64,000 bases of DNA. It comes from Gymnorhina tibicen (taxonomy: Eukaryota > Chordata > Aves > Passeriformes > Artamidae). The notes below the pieces were generated by a model. It ran no database searches. It worked only from the letters and a program-made list of their open reading frames with translations, and had not been told where the DNA came from. The stretch is from positions 62,001 to 126,000 of the forward strand of contig VXAZ01006908.1 of NCBI GenBank assembly GCA_013399875.1, in the 5' to 3' direction. The translations under genes and the position numbers were made by a program. Of the stretch, positions 1-12,648 are shown one piece after another; within the stretch, counting starts at the first letter, position 1, and every line of letters begins with the position of its first letter.

Positions 1-3000
1 ATTTTATAGTAGTATAGCAGCCATGAAGCATATGAGGGTGCATGATATCATTTCTACTCGATGAACAACATATCAATTTTTAAGAATCGTGTATGTTGTC
101 CATATAATAATTATTGTAATAAGCAGAAAATATTCAGCCTGAGTTTGAATGATGAATGGGAGAGGAAGTTAAGGTGTCTACAACGAATAATGAGTTTTGG
201 TGTGATTCATGCCCAGCAGTTTGTGGAAATACATTAACTCATTGATTTTCATCAACCTATTTTGAACAATCAAAAAGGTTTAGAAATAAAAGAAAAATAC
301 CTGGAGAGAATAGACCACAAAGTAATTTAGTGTTGAATGTCAGACTGCAAGTTTATATTGTTTGTCCTTGTTCTGAGTGCACATTTAACTTTTATAGCAC
401 TTTCTGGGATTTCAAAGTAATGTTAGTGAATTTTAATTCTTATATGATATAGAAAGATACTAATATTCACATTTTACTGATTGAAGTTGCTAGTCTATAG
501 AGTCCAATTTCATTTTCCTCTGTGAGCATTAGATCAGTGAAAAATGCAATTCAAACTGACATGTTTACTATGCATAAGAATAAACAATATAAACAAAGAA
601 GCAGAGAACGAACCCCAGCTATCTGTGGGTATAACTGTGGTGCAACCAAAATCAGAGGCTCTATTCCAAGACTGTAATATTTAGATACTTTTAAATTCCA
701 ATAGGACAGCAGTTCTGAGACTCTAAAAAATGGAAAAATAATAGGTTTTTTACACAAGTATAGTCGGAAATAATTACAAACTCTTAGTGACACAGCAAAT
801 AGCAGTCTTCCCACTTCTTAGGTGCCTTGGGTACACTGAATAAGGGAGGCTGCAGTATAAGAGTGTATTCAAAGTGACTGAGATTAACTCTGTGATAGTG
901 TACATTATGTTACAAAGGGGAATAAAATTCAAGAGATATTCAGTGGTTCAGTTTAATATTTCTGTATTTGAATCAACTGTGTCAAGACTCATATTTAGAG
1001 AAATCAAATCCTTGGATGATTTTCAGATTCCTTTCAATTTCAAATTTAATCATGCAGCTAGCTTATGTTTGAAAGATGAGTCTGAAGAGGAGAGAAAATA
1101 TTAGAAATCATGTAAGATGGGTGAAAACTGAGATGAATATTGTGCCTTCCAATTGACAGTAACTCTAATACAAAGATCTAGTCTTTGTCTCTCTGCATAT
1201 TTAATAATTTGTTTTGTGCTGTTTTATCAATAGGAATGTTACATTTACAACCCCATTCAGTTAAACAGTACAGCTTTATCACCCGGGTGATGGAGTGAAG
1301 GACGTATTTATTGAGATTATGGGAGCTGATACTGCTAAAAATAAGTTGTTGCTTACCCAATAAAATAATAATAAAAGGAAGATGCTAGAAGAAATTAGTA
1401 TTTGATTATCAGGGAAATTACTAGTACTTCCTCAGTCAACAGAGTTGACATGGAGCAATGCAAGTTTTCTCATCTTCCTGGGTTTTTATGTTTTTTCCCA
1501 CTAAACTGGTGATTTGAAGAATAGAAACTTTTGGAAATGTGACTATCATGGCCTGAAAACCAAACACCAGTGGGAGAATGTTATTAGCTTTAGGAAAAAA
1601 ATTTTTATCGCAAGTCTCTTGCGATCTCTCAGTAATTCTTTCCCTCTTGTTAATTAGACTTGCATTCCTTCTAAAGGTTTTCTTTGCAACATTACCTTTT
1701 TTTTTTTTAACAAAATGTGTATAGCAGTTACGTGTTGAGAAAAGAGAAATCAACTTCTTGCCTACATTTTTTTTCTTAGACCCCAGGGCTATCAGTCTGA
1801 TCATTTAAGTTCTGTTTAAATTGCTTGATTTTAAACATTCACGGATCCACAAGGCACATAATAGAAAGAAAATAGCCCTATATTGGATCTTTGTGTAAGC
1901 CAAGGCTGTTGAAATTCCATTTCCTTTCAGGCTGTTGCTTTGTTCATGTGTGTGTGGCCTTTCTGACCAAGTGAGTGAGTACAGTGCTGTTGCACACACT
2001 GTTGAAAGTCTCACCAGTGGAAATCAGACTTGGTTTCCAAAACCTGGCACTGCAGTGGTAGAGCTAAGCTCTTCCTGCTTGTCTTTTAAATTAAAGTGAG
2101 CTGTTGATGATAGCCTTACTGCTCCCTTGCTAAATTTTCTTCTGAAGCCATGCAAGCAGGATGTAATATGTGATAAACCCAGGACAGGAGCTCGTTAGTA
2201 TTTTGTCAATAAAGCTTTCTTTCTTTTTTTTTTTTAATAGAAGGATGCTCTCTCAAATATCTAAATCTTTCAACTTTTGTTCTTGTTCCTTGTCAATACA
2301 AGTCGAAGTGGTGGTTTTGCTTGTCTTAATCATGAGGTTCATACTGTCATACATAACATCTTATGCCATGATTAGCATTATGAGGGCACACACTGAAAAA
2401 AAACCAAAAATAACTTCAGTTCCTTCCTTTCTAGAAGCCTACAGACCAAACCCATGCTTTTATATTTGTATGACTGAAAATCAGGGGGAAGTGAATTTAC
2501 TCATAATTACTGTTGCTTTATTCCAGAGGAACTGAATTTAAAATCAGATCTGCTTCAACAAGCAAAAGCAAGATCATGTTTTTGAATCATGGCTGGTAAA
2601 TGAAAGGGGCTAAATTTTAGGAAAATTCAAAGCTATTTTGACATTAGGCAGCTGGCTTTACTGCCTTCTGAGCATCACTTTTTAGTCATTCTGCATAGTT
2701 TGTTTTTCTGTAAACTACAAACAAAATGATAAATTCTGGCTGACAACAGTTATGAGTAATTCTGATATTTCAACTCCTAATTCATGGAATCCTATGGAAA
2801 ATTTGGGAAGATAAATTTATATATTTATTTCTCATAGTCTTTCATCGTCAAATAATTTAATCTGATTTATTCCATGAAATTTTTTTGTTGCGTTTTATTT
2901 AGCAGCATGCTTTTCTATGAGTTATCTCCACATGTCACTTCATTATTTTTCCCATTTGTTATATGCAACAGCACAGGATTTTGAAATTAAAATATGACCC

Positions 3001-4182
3001 AGGTGAAGACTTGGTTTTATCTGTGTAAGTGGTAGCAAGTTAAGTGTTTGTGGTTTTCTTTGCTGTGTGGATGATGTGGTTTTCAGATGTTTTGTAATGC
3101 ATTGCTTTTAGTGGACTCTAAAGAATTCAGTATCTTGTCCCATTAAGCAATTTTTTCCACTAGAGCCAGAGGCTTGGATTTTGACATTTGTACATTGGTG
3201 AGAAGTTAGTCTGTTTGGAGTCATCCTTATGACTTATTAATTCAAAATAGGAACCCAGTTCTCAGAACCTCAGTTGTAAGTCCCAGGTACGAATCTAGAG
3301 TTTGCTTTGTGTAAGCATTTCTCCTTAACCAAAAGATTTCTCATCTTATCAGAATATACCTCAAATGATTTATAGAAGGATTAACTCTGCATATACTGAG
3401 CATAAAACTTATACAGATACATTGAACTGTGCTGAGTCTCCTGACTCAGTCCTGGGACACTTGGAAGACACAGCAGATTAGCTCAGTATTCAGTATTTTT
3501 CAGCCTAATTATTATAGTTCTGTTTATATCCTCCACAAAGAAGTATGTTCATCTGTTTTGTCAATTTTTTTATCAGAAAAGATATTGAAGAAAAATTTAA
3601 ACTTGAATATTACCAGGCTGATGTTTGAAATGTGGAGGCACATTTTTTTCATTAAAATTGGTTAGTCCAACAGCCTTCACTTTTTTGTATTTTTGTAAAT
3701 GAGAAAGTAAAGAAAATGTATTTGAATTATCTAATCACATTTGCAAATTAATTCCATTTTGAGACTCAGCTTCTTAACAGCAATTTGTCACTGTAGGAAA
3801 CAGTTATCTTCCAAGACCATGGCTGGCCTGACATATAGAATGTTTTGGTTTCTTGCCATGCTGGTAGGTGTGCATGTTTCTGATATTGGAAAAAAATTTT
3901 CAATATCATGCAACCCAGACTCTGGAGAGTGCATGTATACTTTGAATCAAAAAGAATTAATCTCCTGTCTTGTTTCAGCAGGTAAGTTATAACTGAAGGG
4001 ACAATAACATTCAGCAGTCTAACCTGTGTGAAGTGAAAGGGCTTGGCTAATGTCTTGTGCCATTTAAACAACATTCACTGAATGTCACGTCAAATTGTCT
4101 TATAAAAGCAAGACAAGAAGGATCTAGCTGATGCCTTTGTCAAAATCTGAGCCCTTGACCTCTTGCTGTTTTGCCTTCTTAG
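1..4182 (+). other. PCLO: Intron upstream of the last PDZ exon
   Basis: AT-rich intronic sequence. I looked for the preceding PDZ exon (the GGKEIPGHNGE-type segment expected before this exon) and did not find it, so it should lie upstream of the window. Open frames here, including a Lys-rich one at 1436-1804 on the minus strand, have no family signature and no splice context. The intron ends in a TTGCCTTCTTAG acceptor. Confidence 0.8.
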
Positions 4183-4291
4183 GAATGCAGGTGCTGGAAT
4201 GGAATGGCATCCCCTTGACTGGGAAAACTTATGAAGAGGTCCAGAGCATTATTATTCAGCAGAGTGGGGAAGCAGAAATATGTGTAAGACT
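4183..4291 (+). CDS. PCLO: PCLO exon: C-terminal half of the PDZ domain
   Basis: The exon begins with two bases that complete a Gly codon and ends with CT, which the next exon completes to Leu. It encodes [20 protein letters not shown] followed by an [20 protein letters not shown] stretch. This is the end of a PDZ domain: the strand after the GLGF region, the alpha-B helix ([13 protein letters not shown]) and the final strand (EAEICVRL). PDZ domains bind C-terminal peptides; in piccolo the partner reported in the literature is a cAMP-GEF (Epac2). The acceptor is TTCTTAG and the donor CT/GTGAGT. One Ile stands where I recall Ser in mammals; nothing suggests decay. Confidence 0.95.
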
Positions 4292-4895
4292 GTGAGTTTT
4301 TCCCCATCTTTCTGTTTCCATTTCTTTTTGGCTTTTCATGGCTTTTTTTTTTAATTTTAATTTACAGTTGTTAAGGTGGAACCTTTGTTAGCACAAAGCA
4401 TCAATGTAATAATAAGCAAGAGTTCACTGTGAATGTGGGAGACCTGTTTGTTCTGTTTTTCTCTTAAAGTCAGAAGGAGAGAGAAACTGAATCAGATGCT
4501 AGTAGTTATGCTTTTATAAACAATGAAACTCCATTTTCAGGCCACAATCTCCTTCCATTGAGAAACATACAGTTCACTGACTTTACCAGTGTTAGAAAAA
4601 GAAGGTAATTTAGTAATAACTTCAGTTTTAGTGAAAACTGTATCCCTTAGATGGAATTCATTTAAGCATCATGAGAAATGCATACACTTGCATTAAATCC
4701 ATTAAAGATTTCACCTTAAAAGAAGCTTTTCTTCTCAGCTCTTTAACAGCACTGCAAATATATATCAGCTAAGAAGGGACCATGCTTGGGAGCTGCTTTC
4801 TGTCATGAACCACTATTCATTTACCTACTTAATACAATAATGAGGGTATGAGGAAAGAGTTTCTTTTGTCTCAGGCTTCTTATTGCTTTCTTTAG
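4292..4895 (+). other. PCLO: Intron
   Basis: A short intron of about 600 bases. A T-run lies near 4342 and the acceptor is TGCTTTCTTTAG. No repeat or further gene seen. Confidence 0.9.
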
Positions 4896-4963
4896 GGACC
4901 TGAACATGCTTTCGGACTCTGAGAATCCCCAGCACCTGGAGCTGCATGAGCCAGTAAGGACAG
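4896..4963 (+). CDS. PCLO: PCLO exon: linker just after PDZ
   Basis: The first base completes Leu; 22 codons follow ([20 protein letters not shown], then Arg-Thr), and a final G begins the next codon. This is the acidic linker between PDZ and C2A, with no folded domain expected. I chose the donor CAG/GTGAGA at 4963 because it keeps the phase of the next exon and the linker length I recall for mammalian piccolo. A second donor-like GTAAGG lies inside the exon at 4954. Its use with the downstream exon would meet TAG at once or shift frame, so it is probably a decoy. Confidence 0.92.
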
Positions 4964-7502
4964 GTGAGAGACAAGAGGTTGCTTTGATATTGTAGGACTG
5001 GATTGCAACTGAAAATTGGATGTGATATAAGCTGGTATGTTAATATTGTAAGCTCTGGTTTTACATCCCAAATATTGCCATGAGTAGAAAGGGGACCAAG
5101 CCTTATATAAAAATGAGGGGATCAAGTGCTCCCTCGATGAATTTGCAGACAACACCAATTTGGGCAGGAGTGTTGATCTGTTGGAGGGTAGGAAGGCACT
5201 GCAGAGGAATCGTGCAGGCTGGATTGATGGGCCAAGGCCAACTGCATGAGATTCATCAAGGCAAAATGTCAGGTCCTGCACCTGGGTCACAACAACCCCA
5301 GGCAGCCCTACAGGCTGGGGGCAGAGTGGCTAGAAAGCTGCCCAGAGGAAAAGTACCTGTGAGTGCTGGGTATTGTAGACTTTGCATGTGATATATTGTT
5401 GTCCTTTTTCGTTCTATTACCCCTAAAGTTTACTTTGCCCAGTCCCTGGGTTTTCACCTGTGTCATTAACTGGCCAGTGGGTTGCTGATGTCCCCGGGGC
5501 CCTGGCTGCCATCCTGTGTCCAAATCTTGCAGCATTCTGTTGCCACCCCAGGCCTCTGCTCCTATAAACTGCATTATTAATCTGGAGTCATAAATACTTC
5601 AGTCTGCACGGTGCAATTACAGCTGTGCCTTTCTATATCAAAATAATTAAGAATGGGCACTATACCACACCACTATACAAGGCAAAGTGTAACTCAGACA
5701 AATTAAGGTGGTAGCTATCTGGTCATTAGACAATTGCTGTTGCAGCCAGACAGGCAAAACAAAGCTCCCAGCAAACAGCAGGAAGTCAAATAACACACAA
5801 GTCCTAAGGCCTATGTTCATAGAACCATAGAACTGTCAGTGCTGGAAAAGACCTTGATGAAAACACCTGTTAGCTTAATACAAGGTTTGTGGCCTGCTAT
5901 AAGTGATGAAAAAACAGTGTTTACTGGATATAGGGATGCAATAGCAAGCAGTTGGTTTTGTTATGAGAGTTCTAAGATGGCAGTGCTTTTGGGTGGATTT
6001 CCTGCTGCTCAATCAATACCACAACTGCAGGCTTTGGTCATCGTATCAGTCATATCTAATCTAACTTTGACTCAACATCCACAATCTTAACTAGTAATGC
6101 AGCCCCTCAGCAAGCTCAGTGCAGATTAAAAGACTGATTCACTCACCATTTCGTGGGTCCACTCTGAGTTTTGTGGCTTTGTGGCAGCCTTTTCATCAAT
6201 CAGTACCTAAATTACCTGGATTGAATCCTCCGTTTTCCGACCACACAAAATTTCCTAGCTATTAATATACTTACCATCAAGCTACCTTCAGTTGAAAATT
6301 GATGTTATTGATAATAATTGAAAGCAAAGACTGAGTCTGACAGAGCTTTGAAGCAGAGCTACCCACAATTTTTTAATTTGTGAGCAGGTCAAAACCACCA
6401 AAAGCATTCAAAGACACTGGAATCAGTTTTGGAAAGGACAAAAACAAGAGAAAACTACTTTTTTATTAATGAAGAAAACTAAAAATGAGAAGGAACATAA
6501 ATGAAAGAAAATTACTCCATTCTTGCAGGCATGCTTCCTCCTAGTCTGGCAATCTTCTAGTGGTTCCTAAGTTGGAACAACTCTGTAGAGTTTCTCTGGC
6601 TATCAAGTCTTTCTTGCCATTACCTCTGAGGTTTGGCAGACTGTTTGTGCTTTAGAAAGGAACAGTGTCCATTTTCTCTGAAAGAAAAATGTATTAGAGC
6701 AGGCAGGATAAGGCTAAAGTCTTGTTTTAAACCTCTCATACTTCTGAGAACCTGGGAATCAAGCTGTGCCTACTTTCCTTTTAACTATTCAGTCTAGCAT
6801 ATATGAAACTTACTTGACTTGACTTCTGTGTTAAATAGAAACTGCTGTCTCCAAAGGGTAAATTCCTCCCACTCATTCCTGGGCAGTAGGGAGGGCAGTC
6901 AGACTCCTGCCACAGATGCCTCACACAAGTGTGAGTAGTAATGAAAGATGAATCAGGGCTTTTAGCCTTCATTTGTTTACATTTCTTCTTTTTTGATTAA
7001 TTTGTGGTAGTAAAGTTTTGAGGTTTTTTCCTCTTTATTTTTGTATAAATTATCTCAGGAGCAGTTATGCTCAATGTCCAGTTGATTAAAAAGAAATTAA
7101 AATGACACTTAAACTTTTTACAAGAAAGTTCAGATACTTGGTGAAACTGGACCAGTTTCGAACAATGAGTGATAGCACAGGCCAGTCTTAATTTAAAACT
7201 GTAATTTGCTCCAGTTGCACATGATCCACAAAGCCTGTTTTTCTTCACCTAGAGGTACCTTCTCAGAAAGCTTTTTAGGTAAGGAGCACTGGTAAGTAGC
7301 ACTAGCACAGAAAGATTGGAATTGGGATGTTGATATTGTAGGAGAGATGTCTATTTTTTCTAGGATGCCTTTTGCATCTGTAAAGTATACAGGCAGATGA
7401 CATGAAAACTTGTAAAGATTGTTATGCTGTCCCTGTACCATGGCAAGATGGATTGGGATGTGCTGGCAATTACAAATACAAACCTCTCTTGCTTTAATCC
7501 AG
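4964..7502 (+). other. PCLO: Intron with a CR1 fragment
   Basis: About 2.5 kb. It holds an internal CR1 fragment (listed separately) and, at about 5818-5860, a short stretch (CATAGAACCATAGAACTG) that looks like a reversed CR1 3' tail but is too short to be sure. Nothing else recognised. Confidence 0.8.
5085..5358 (+). mobile_element. CR1 LINE fragment, internal, sense orientation
   Basis: The stretch around GAGTGTTGATCTGTTGGAGG, the GATGGGCCAAGGCCAACTGC motif and the CAACAACCCCAGGCAGCCCT motif follow the well-known CR1 consensus just downstream of the reverse-transcriptase catalytic region. CR1 is the dominant LINE of birds. Both ends are missing (no 3' ATTCTATG tail) and the frames are broken, so this is a dead internal piece. 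Both strands happen to be open here, which gives meaningless frames of about 100-130 codons. Confidence 0.85.
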
Positions 7503-7714
7503 TAGATAAAGCAAAGTCCCCAGGGGTTGATCCCAAGCAACTGGCTGCAGAGCTCCAAAAGGTTTCTCTACAGCAGTCGCCTCTGGTTGCTTCTTCAGGA
7601 GTGGAAAAGGGATCTCATGTCCACTCTGGAACCACTTCTGCCACCTCCAGTGCTGTTCCTAGCCCTGGTCAGCCTGGTTCTCCCTCAGTGAGCAAAAAGC
7701 GGCACAGCAGCAAG
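7503..7714 (+). CDS. PCLO: PCLO exon: PDZ-C2A linker
   Basis: TA completes a Val codon begun by the previous exon; 70 codons follow, starting [20 protein letters not shown] and ending SKKRHSSK at donor AAG/GTAAGA. This is the conserved linker between PDZ and C2A. It has a short helix-like piece ([15 protein letters not shown]), a Ser/Pro/Gly-rich low-complexity stretch and a basic end. The acceptor reads CAGTAG, a tandem NAGNAG site. Starting at 7503 keeps the Val I recall in mammalian piccolo; starting at 7506 drops exactly that codon and keeps frame. I prefer 7503 on that homology. Confidence 0.93.
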
Positions 7715-10700
7715 GTAAGAAACCTAAGTCATGGAGCAAGAACATTCTGATGACAGGAAGAAACTGTCTGTTTAGCTTCTTTAGTGTGGCAAGAAATCAC
7801 AGCACATCTTGGCAAACTCATTTCCTGGATAACTATGAATACTACTGTTAAGATATTGAATTTGGACACAAAGAAAGGTTATGTGATTTATCCAAGGTCA
7901 TAAGAGATTGGTTCCTCTCTGAAAATATTTTTTGAACTTCATATTACTGTTTTTAAACAAAATAACTGCCCTTTCCGGCCTTTGTTGCTCTTTCTTTTTA
8001 AGTGCATCCTACATGGCAGTGAGGTATTATTTCCACTAAAGAAGCTGATAGCACTAAGACCATAATTTCCCTCTCTGTACTAAACTACTGCTTAAAGTGC
8101 TACAAGCTCTGAATAATCACAGCAATAGTAAGTCTCTGAAAGCTTAGGAAAGATTGAAAACAAAATTAACCATTAAAATGTGTTTTGTCACTAGCTAATT
8201 CCTGTGAACTTGCCAAGCATAATTTCTCATTTTCTTTGCTACATCCTGTCCATCCCTCAGCTGAAGTTCTTTCTCCTTGTGCATCCACACACCTGAAAAG
8301 GGAAGAGTGGGAATTTAGTAGCATTTTTTCACAGTTGAAACTGAAAACTAGAACATAAAGTCATCTGTCATATTTTTGCATTTTCTGTCAAAAAGTCAAG
8401 ACCTGAAGTGAAAGTCAATGCTGTGAAGACTGCATTTGCTGAAGCAATTTGCAAGAGTGCTGCTTGCTGTCCTGAATATCCAGCTTCTCACACGCTTAAA
8501 ATGCTTCACATTGCAAACAAAGTGCTTTCTAAACATTTATTACTCTGCATCTTTATTCCTTTTTGGGACTGTCAGGTTCCTACTTCTTTATAGTTATGTT
8601 TGTATTTTTGTGCTGTTGCAACTATGCCTGTGATGTGAACAGATGAGTTAGGTACTGCACAAACCAGAACCAGCAAATGATATCTGCTTATTTCAGACAG
8701 CTCTTTGATATGCCAACATAATTTTCATGTGAGAGGAAACACAAAAATCATTTTCATCCAGCAATTTAATACAAACTGGGAAGATATTTATTGATCATTT
8801 TGTTTTGGACAGTAATTCTGTCTTCCCACAATGCCCATAGACTTTCTACAAACTAATTCAGGTCTGTGATGCAAAAGTTAAATCCATATGCCAATATTTA
8901 CTGGGCCTAACTTCAGGGATCTGGCAGAATTGCTTAATCCATAGGTCGATAGATTCACTACAGCACACTCTGGATATTGTATGCATTTACATATGAACTA
9001 GTTTGCCATGTGCATGATTTTTGTCACTGAGAATAATACGTTTCTGAAGTACAATTCATGACACTGGGGGAAACCTGCCATTTCAGTGCAGGCACTGCAT
9101 GCAGAGAGCAGGGCTCTTAGTGCACATGCCACCATCTACACCGAAACCCCTTTCATTTGGTGAGATGAATCACACTCCTAAATTCACAGTGTATGGAGAT
9201 CCATAAATCCTTGCTGTGCAGTGTATCCTGGAGAGATGCCCCTCTCTGTCCACATGAGGAGACTGGGTTCCCAGCTTTGGCACTGTAGCAGGTCACCTAA
9301 AGTTAGACGCATAAATTTAATTTCCTGCTTCACAAAGGATTTAGGATTCTTTTATGGAAATTCAGCTGGAGGCTTATAAAGATGAAACAAAAAATTATTA
9401 GAACTAATGCCTTTATGTAGGAGATGCAAAAGTCAGAACTAGTCAGGTAAATATTTAAAATAATCATGTTGAGAGGCATTTCTTTCATAACAAGCATAGC
9501 TCTTGTTGACTTGTATAGTTTCTGTTCATTGACTGCAGGCCAAGTTTATAATGGTGTTGAGCTCTGTTAGAAGAGAAAGCTCATCCTTTCTGGAACTGCT
9601 CTTTGCCTTGGGCTGACAGCATTTCTAGGCAGGCTGCAGCCCTACCAAAGTATCGTGACAGACTAAATATCCGAACTGCCTAGATCTTGTTTTTGCAGCT
9701 ATTTTTATTTTTAGCAAGTATTTTTTTAAGCTTTTTGTATAGAATATACACTCCAGAAATGTTGTAGTAGTCTCTGTCATATTCTGCAGTGCCAATTTTC
9801 TCATATTTAATGTTACTACAGGAAGTGATAGTGCATAGCATCAAAGCCTGGCATTAACAAGTTTCACGCCATGGTCATGACAACCTGCTTGAGCAGGTAT
9901 GATGGCATTACAAGCACCATCTCTTACACAGGGTGTGTGAGTGCATGCAGGGAGTATCAAAAGAAATTAGATTGAAGTTAGATTAGCCATCACACATCTT
10001 TGGAAGCCTTGAGTTGACAATATCTTGTGCAGACCTGTTTCTTTTGTAGTGTAAACATGTGATCATTCTGCGGTGCAGATTACATCCAGGATATAAATGA
10101 CTTATAGAAACATTTAATATGAAGAATGGATTGCTTTTTTTTCTAAATCCTCAGATGCTTTAGCTCCTAAAAAAATCAACTGTGAAATATTTTTCCCTCT
10201 TTACAAATGAATCCTCACTGCGGCCATGATAAAGAAAGATACTTATTTGCATCTCTGCCTCTTAATACGGAACCAACTTCAAAGTTGGCCCAGCTCTGAG
10301 CTGGGGGTTAGACTAGATGGCCTTGAGAGGTCTCTTTCAGCCTAAATTATTCATGTTTCTTTAAAACATATGGTAATTCTTCATGATCAGTCTTAGATCT
10401 GCTGACATCAGAGAAAACAAAATATTTAGTATATTGAATCACAGCCTTGTAAATGATACAGAGATTCAACAATGATATAGAAATATAAAAGTGCACATTT
10501 ATTTTTACAGACTCTACTTTACAAACTCCACCTTAACCACCTTTGGAAGTCTCAATACAAATTCATCAAGCCCATCCCATTCCTTATGAATTCCTCCTAC
10601 ATTATCCATACTAATACGTTCCGTATTACATGACATTCGGAATGAACAAACTCATAATTCTTGCTGTGCCAACTTGTGAAAAATGAGAGCATTTAGACTA

Positions 10701-12597
10701 TTTGGCAGTGATTTTGTAGCCACTGCACAGCTAGCTCCATGTTATTTTTGGTATTGTCAGTATTTTCAGTGTTAGTACAGCCTGAGGTCAGAACGATTAA
10801 GTATAATAAAATCCATTTGTAGAGGTAAAGTATGAGAAATATAAGCCATTTATGCCCTACTTTGAAAGACTTCATGATGCTCAGGTAGCTCCCTGTTTTT
10901 GGCAAAAGGAGTGACTAGTCTGTCAAGGACCTAACAAGTTTTAGGAGTACTTCGTAAACCTAAAATTTCATTTCAGATTCAGAGCATTTTATAGATTGTT
11001 GATGACTTATTTTAGCTGTTGGATGGATTAAACTTCTTTAAAAGCATTGTAAGGTACCAAGAAAAGCTGATTATAAATTTTTTTCATGAGAATTATTTTT
11101 TGGACGCAAATGCATTTACAGAAAAATCAATTTTGGTTTGGTTTTGGGGTTTTTTTCTGGTAAAGCTTGTGCTCATAAAGAAACATATCTGGAAGGCAAG
11201 GTAAAGCAGTAAACCAAATAAGAATAAGGCAACACAAGACAGTGAATGTATACATATAACAGCCAGATTTGGGCTGTTTTTCTCCTGTGTTTTCATTGTG
11301 ATAGTGTTTAGGTGGGATTTTTCTGGATAGTTCTGGTCTGTAGATCTGACTGATTGAGAAGATGTTTCTTCAACACAAAGCTGACAAGGGTAGTGCATCA
11401 CCTTACCTTCATGCTGTGGTGCAGGAGATGTGGGCAATTCATTGGCCTAATTTAAAGCAGTGGGTGTCCAGCATCCTAAGAAAGCCTCTAAGGGTTTTCT
11501 TGGAGTGTAGGGCAGCACAATGATGCCTTGAAGAGGCAGGCGAGTTTTACTCTTCAATGAAAGTGATAGAAATACAAATTACATGGAATAATGTCAGGCA
11601 GCTGCTCACGTCTGGAGGAACAGAAAAAGATGGCTTCCAAACCAGTCTCCAGAGAACAGTAAGTTTGTCCTTGTTTGCATCCTCTGTTTTCTGCTGCATC
11701 AACCAAGAAAGCAGATGTGGAGAGAATGCAAAAATATTCAAATCCTACTACTGAAACAGAGCTTTCTTGCTTGACTGATGGCTTGGAGATTAGAGGTTGG
11801 TTCAGAGTGGCTCAACACCACCAGCCTTTAACAGAACAACATATTTTTGTGAGTTCAGGATTCTAATCAAGTGGTGATATTATTTTCTACCGACAAACAG
11901 GAGGAAACAAAAAGAGCAGACAGAAACATTAAAGATTTTATTGCTTTTTGTCAAAAACCTAGAAAAGTTTAATTATAAAGAACAGAGAGGAAAGCGAGGA
12001 CAGAAAATTTACATTTTGTATCACAGAAGGTGTGGGGAGAAATTTGAAGATGAATTGTTGTAACTGAATTGATTATCAGAAAACACAGAGTAAAGCAAAA
12101 GACATTATATGAGATGGCTTGCAATTGTCTAATCCACTTATAAACATCACTTAGTTTTAGTACCATTATTTCCACTCTCTGTACCTACTTTCACCTAAAC
12201 TCATTTTAAATGAGAGTAACTTTTGCCTCTCTCTGCCTTTTTCATATTGAAAGAAATATGTAGCTGTGTTTTACTTGACATGGGCTTTTCTTTCTCTTGG
12301 CAGTATTCATGTTTGTTAGAAAGAGTTAATGCTCTGTGGTTTTTTCTCCCTATGCCTCCTTGTGTGACCAGTCTGCTCAGACTGTAAAGATTTGGTGTTC
12401 AAGTTGTTTGATTCTGTACCTGCATAAAGGCTGATCAAAATGGCTGGGCTGGGCTTTAAGTGCTGTTGAAATACATAACCATTAGTTTTGACTATAACAA
12501 CTGGAGACAGTTTTAAAAATTTGTAGCAATACAGCAGTATAAACCACACCTGTTAAAAAAATTAACTTTGAGAATCTATGTATTTTTAATCTGGCAG
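7715..12597 (+). other. PCLO: Intron with a CR1 tail
   Basis: About 4.9 kb. It contains a CR1 3' end at 10283-10362. The many short open frames here have no recognisable product. Confidence 0.8.
10283..10362 (+). mobile_element. CR1 LINE 3' tail, sense orientation
   Basis: GAGCTGGGGGTTAGACTAGA, the GGCCTTGAGAGGTC motif and the closing CAGCCTAAATTATTCATG follow the last bases of CR1 elements (consensus GAGCTGGGGGTTGGACTAGA...CCAACCTAAATGATTCTATG). It is a severely 5'-truncated, old copy. Confidence 0.8.
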
Positions 12598-12648
12598 CCC
12601 ACGGAAACTACAAAGTCTGCTTCCCACCCGATCACTGGAGAAATACAG
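12598..12648 (+). CDS. PCLO: PCLO exon: lead-in to C2A
   Basis: Seventeen codons in phase 0, PTETTKSASHPITGEIQ, with acceptor CTGGCAG and donor CAG/GTAAAT. HPITGEIQ leads directly into the first C2A strand; the GEIQLQINY junction falls exactly at the exon border. The N-terminal half varies between species, whereas the HPITGEIQ end is the part I recognise. A symmetric 51-base exon like this could be skipped without a frameshift, but I see no evidence that it is. Confidence 0.93.

Noticed and set aside
1436..1804. 122-codon minus-strand open frame
   Set aside because: Lys-rich translation from T-rich intron, no domain, no splice or promoter context; consistent with chance.
3741..4074. Overlapping frames on both strands just before the first PCLO exon
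   Set aside because: Considered as the missing PDZ exon, but the translation has no PDZ motif and no phase-compatible donor.
4892..5290. 132-codon minus-strand frame, the longest in the window
   Set aside because: It is the antisense of a PCLO exon plus a CR1 fragment; not a gene.
10000..10362. CR1 extending upstream of the tail at 10283
   Set aside because: The sequence before about 10270 does not follow the CR1 consensus as far as I can recall it, so only the tail is called.
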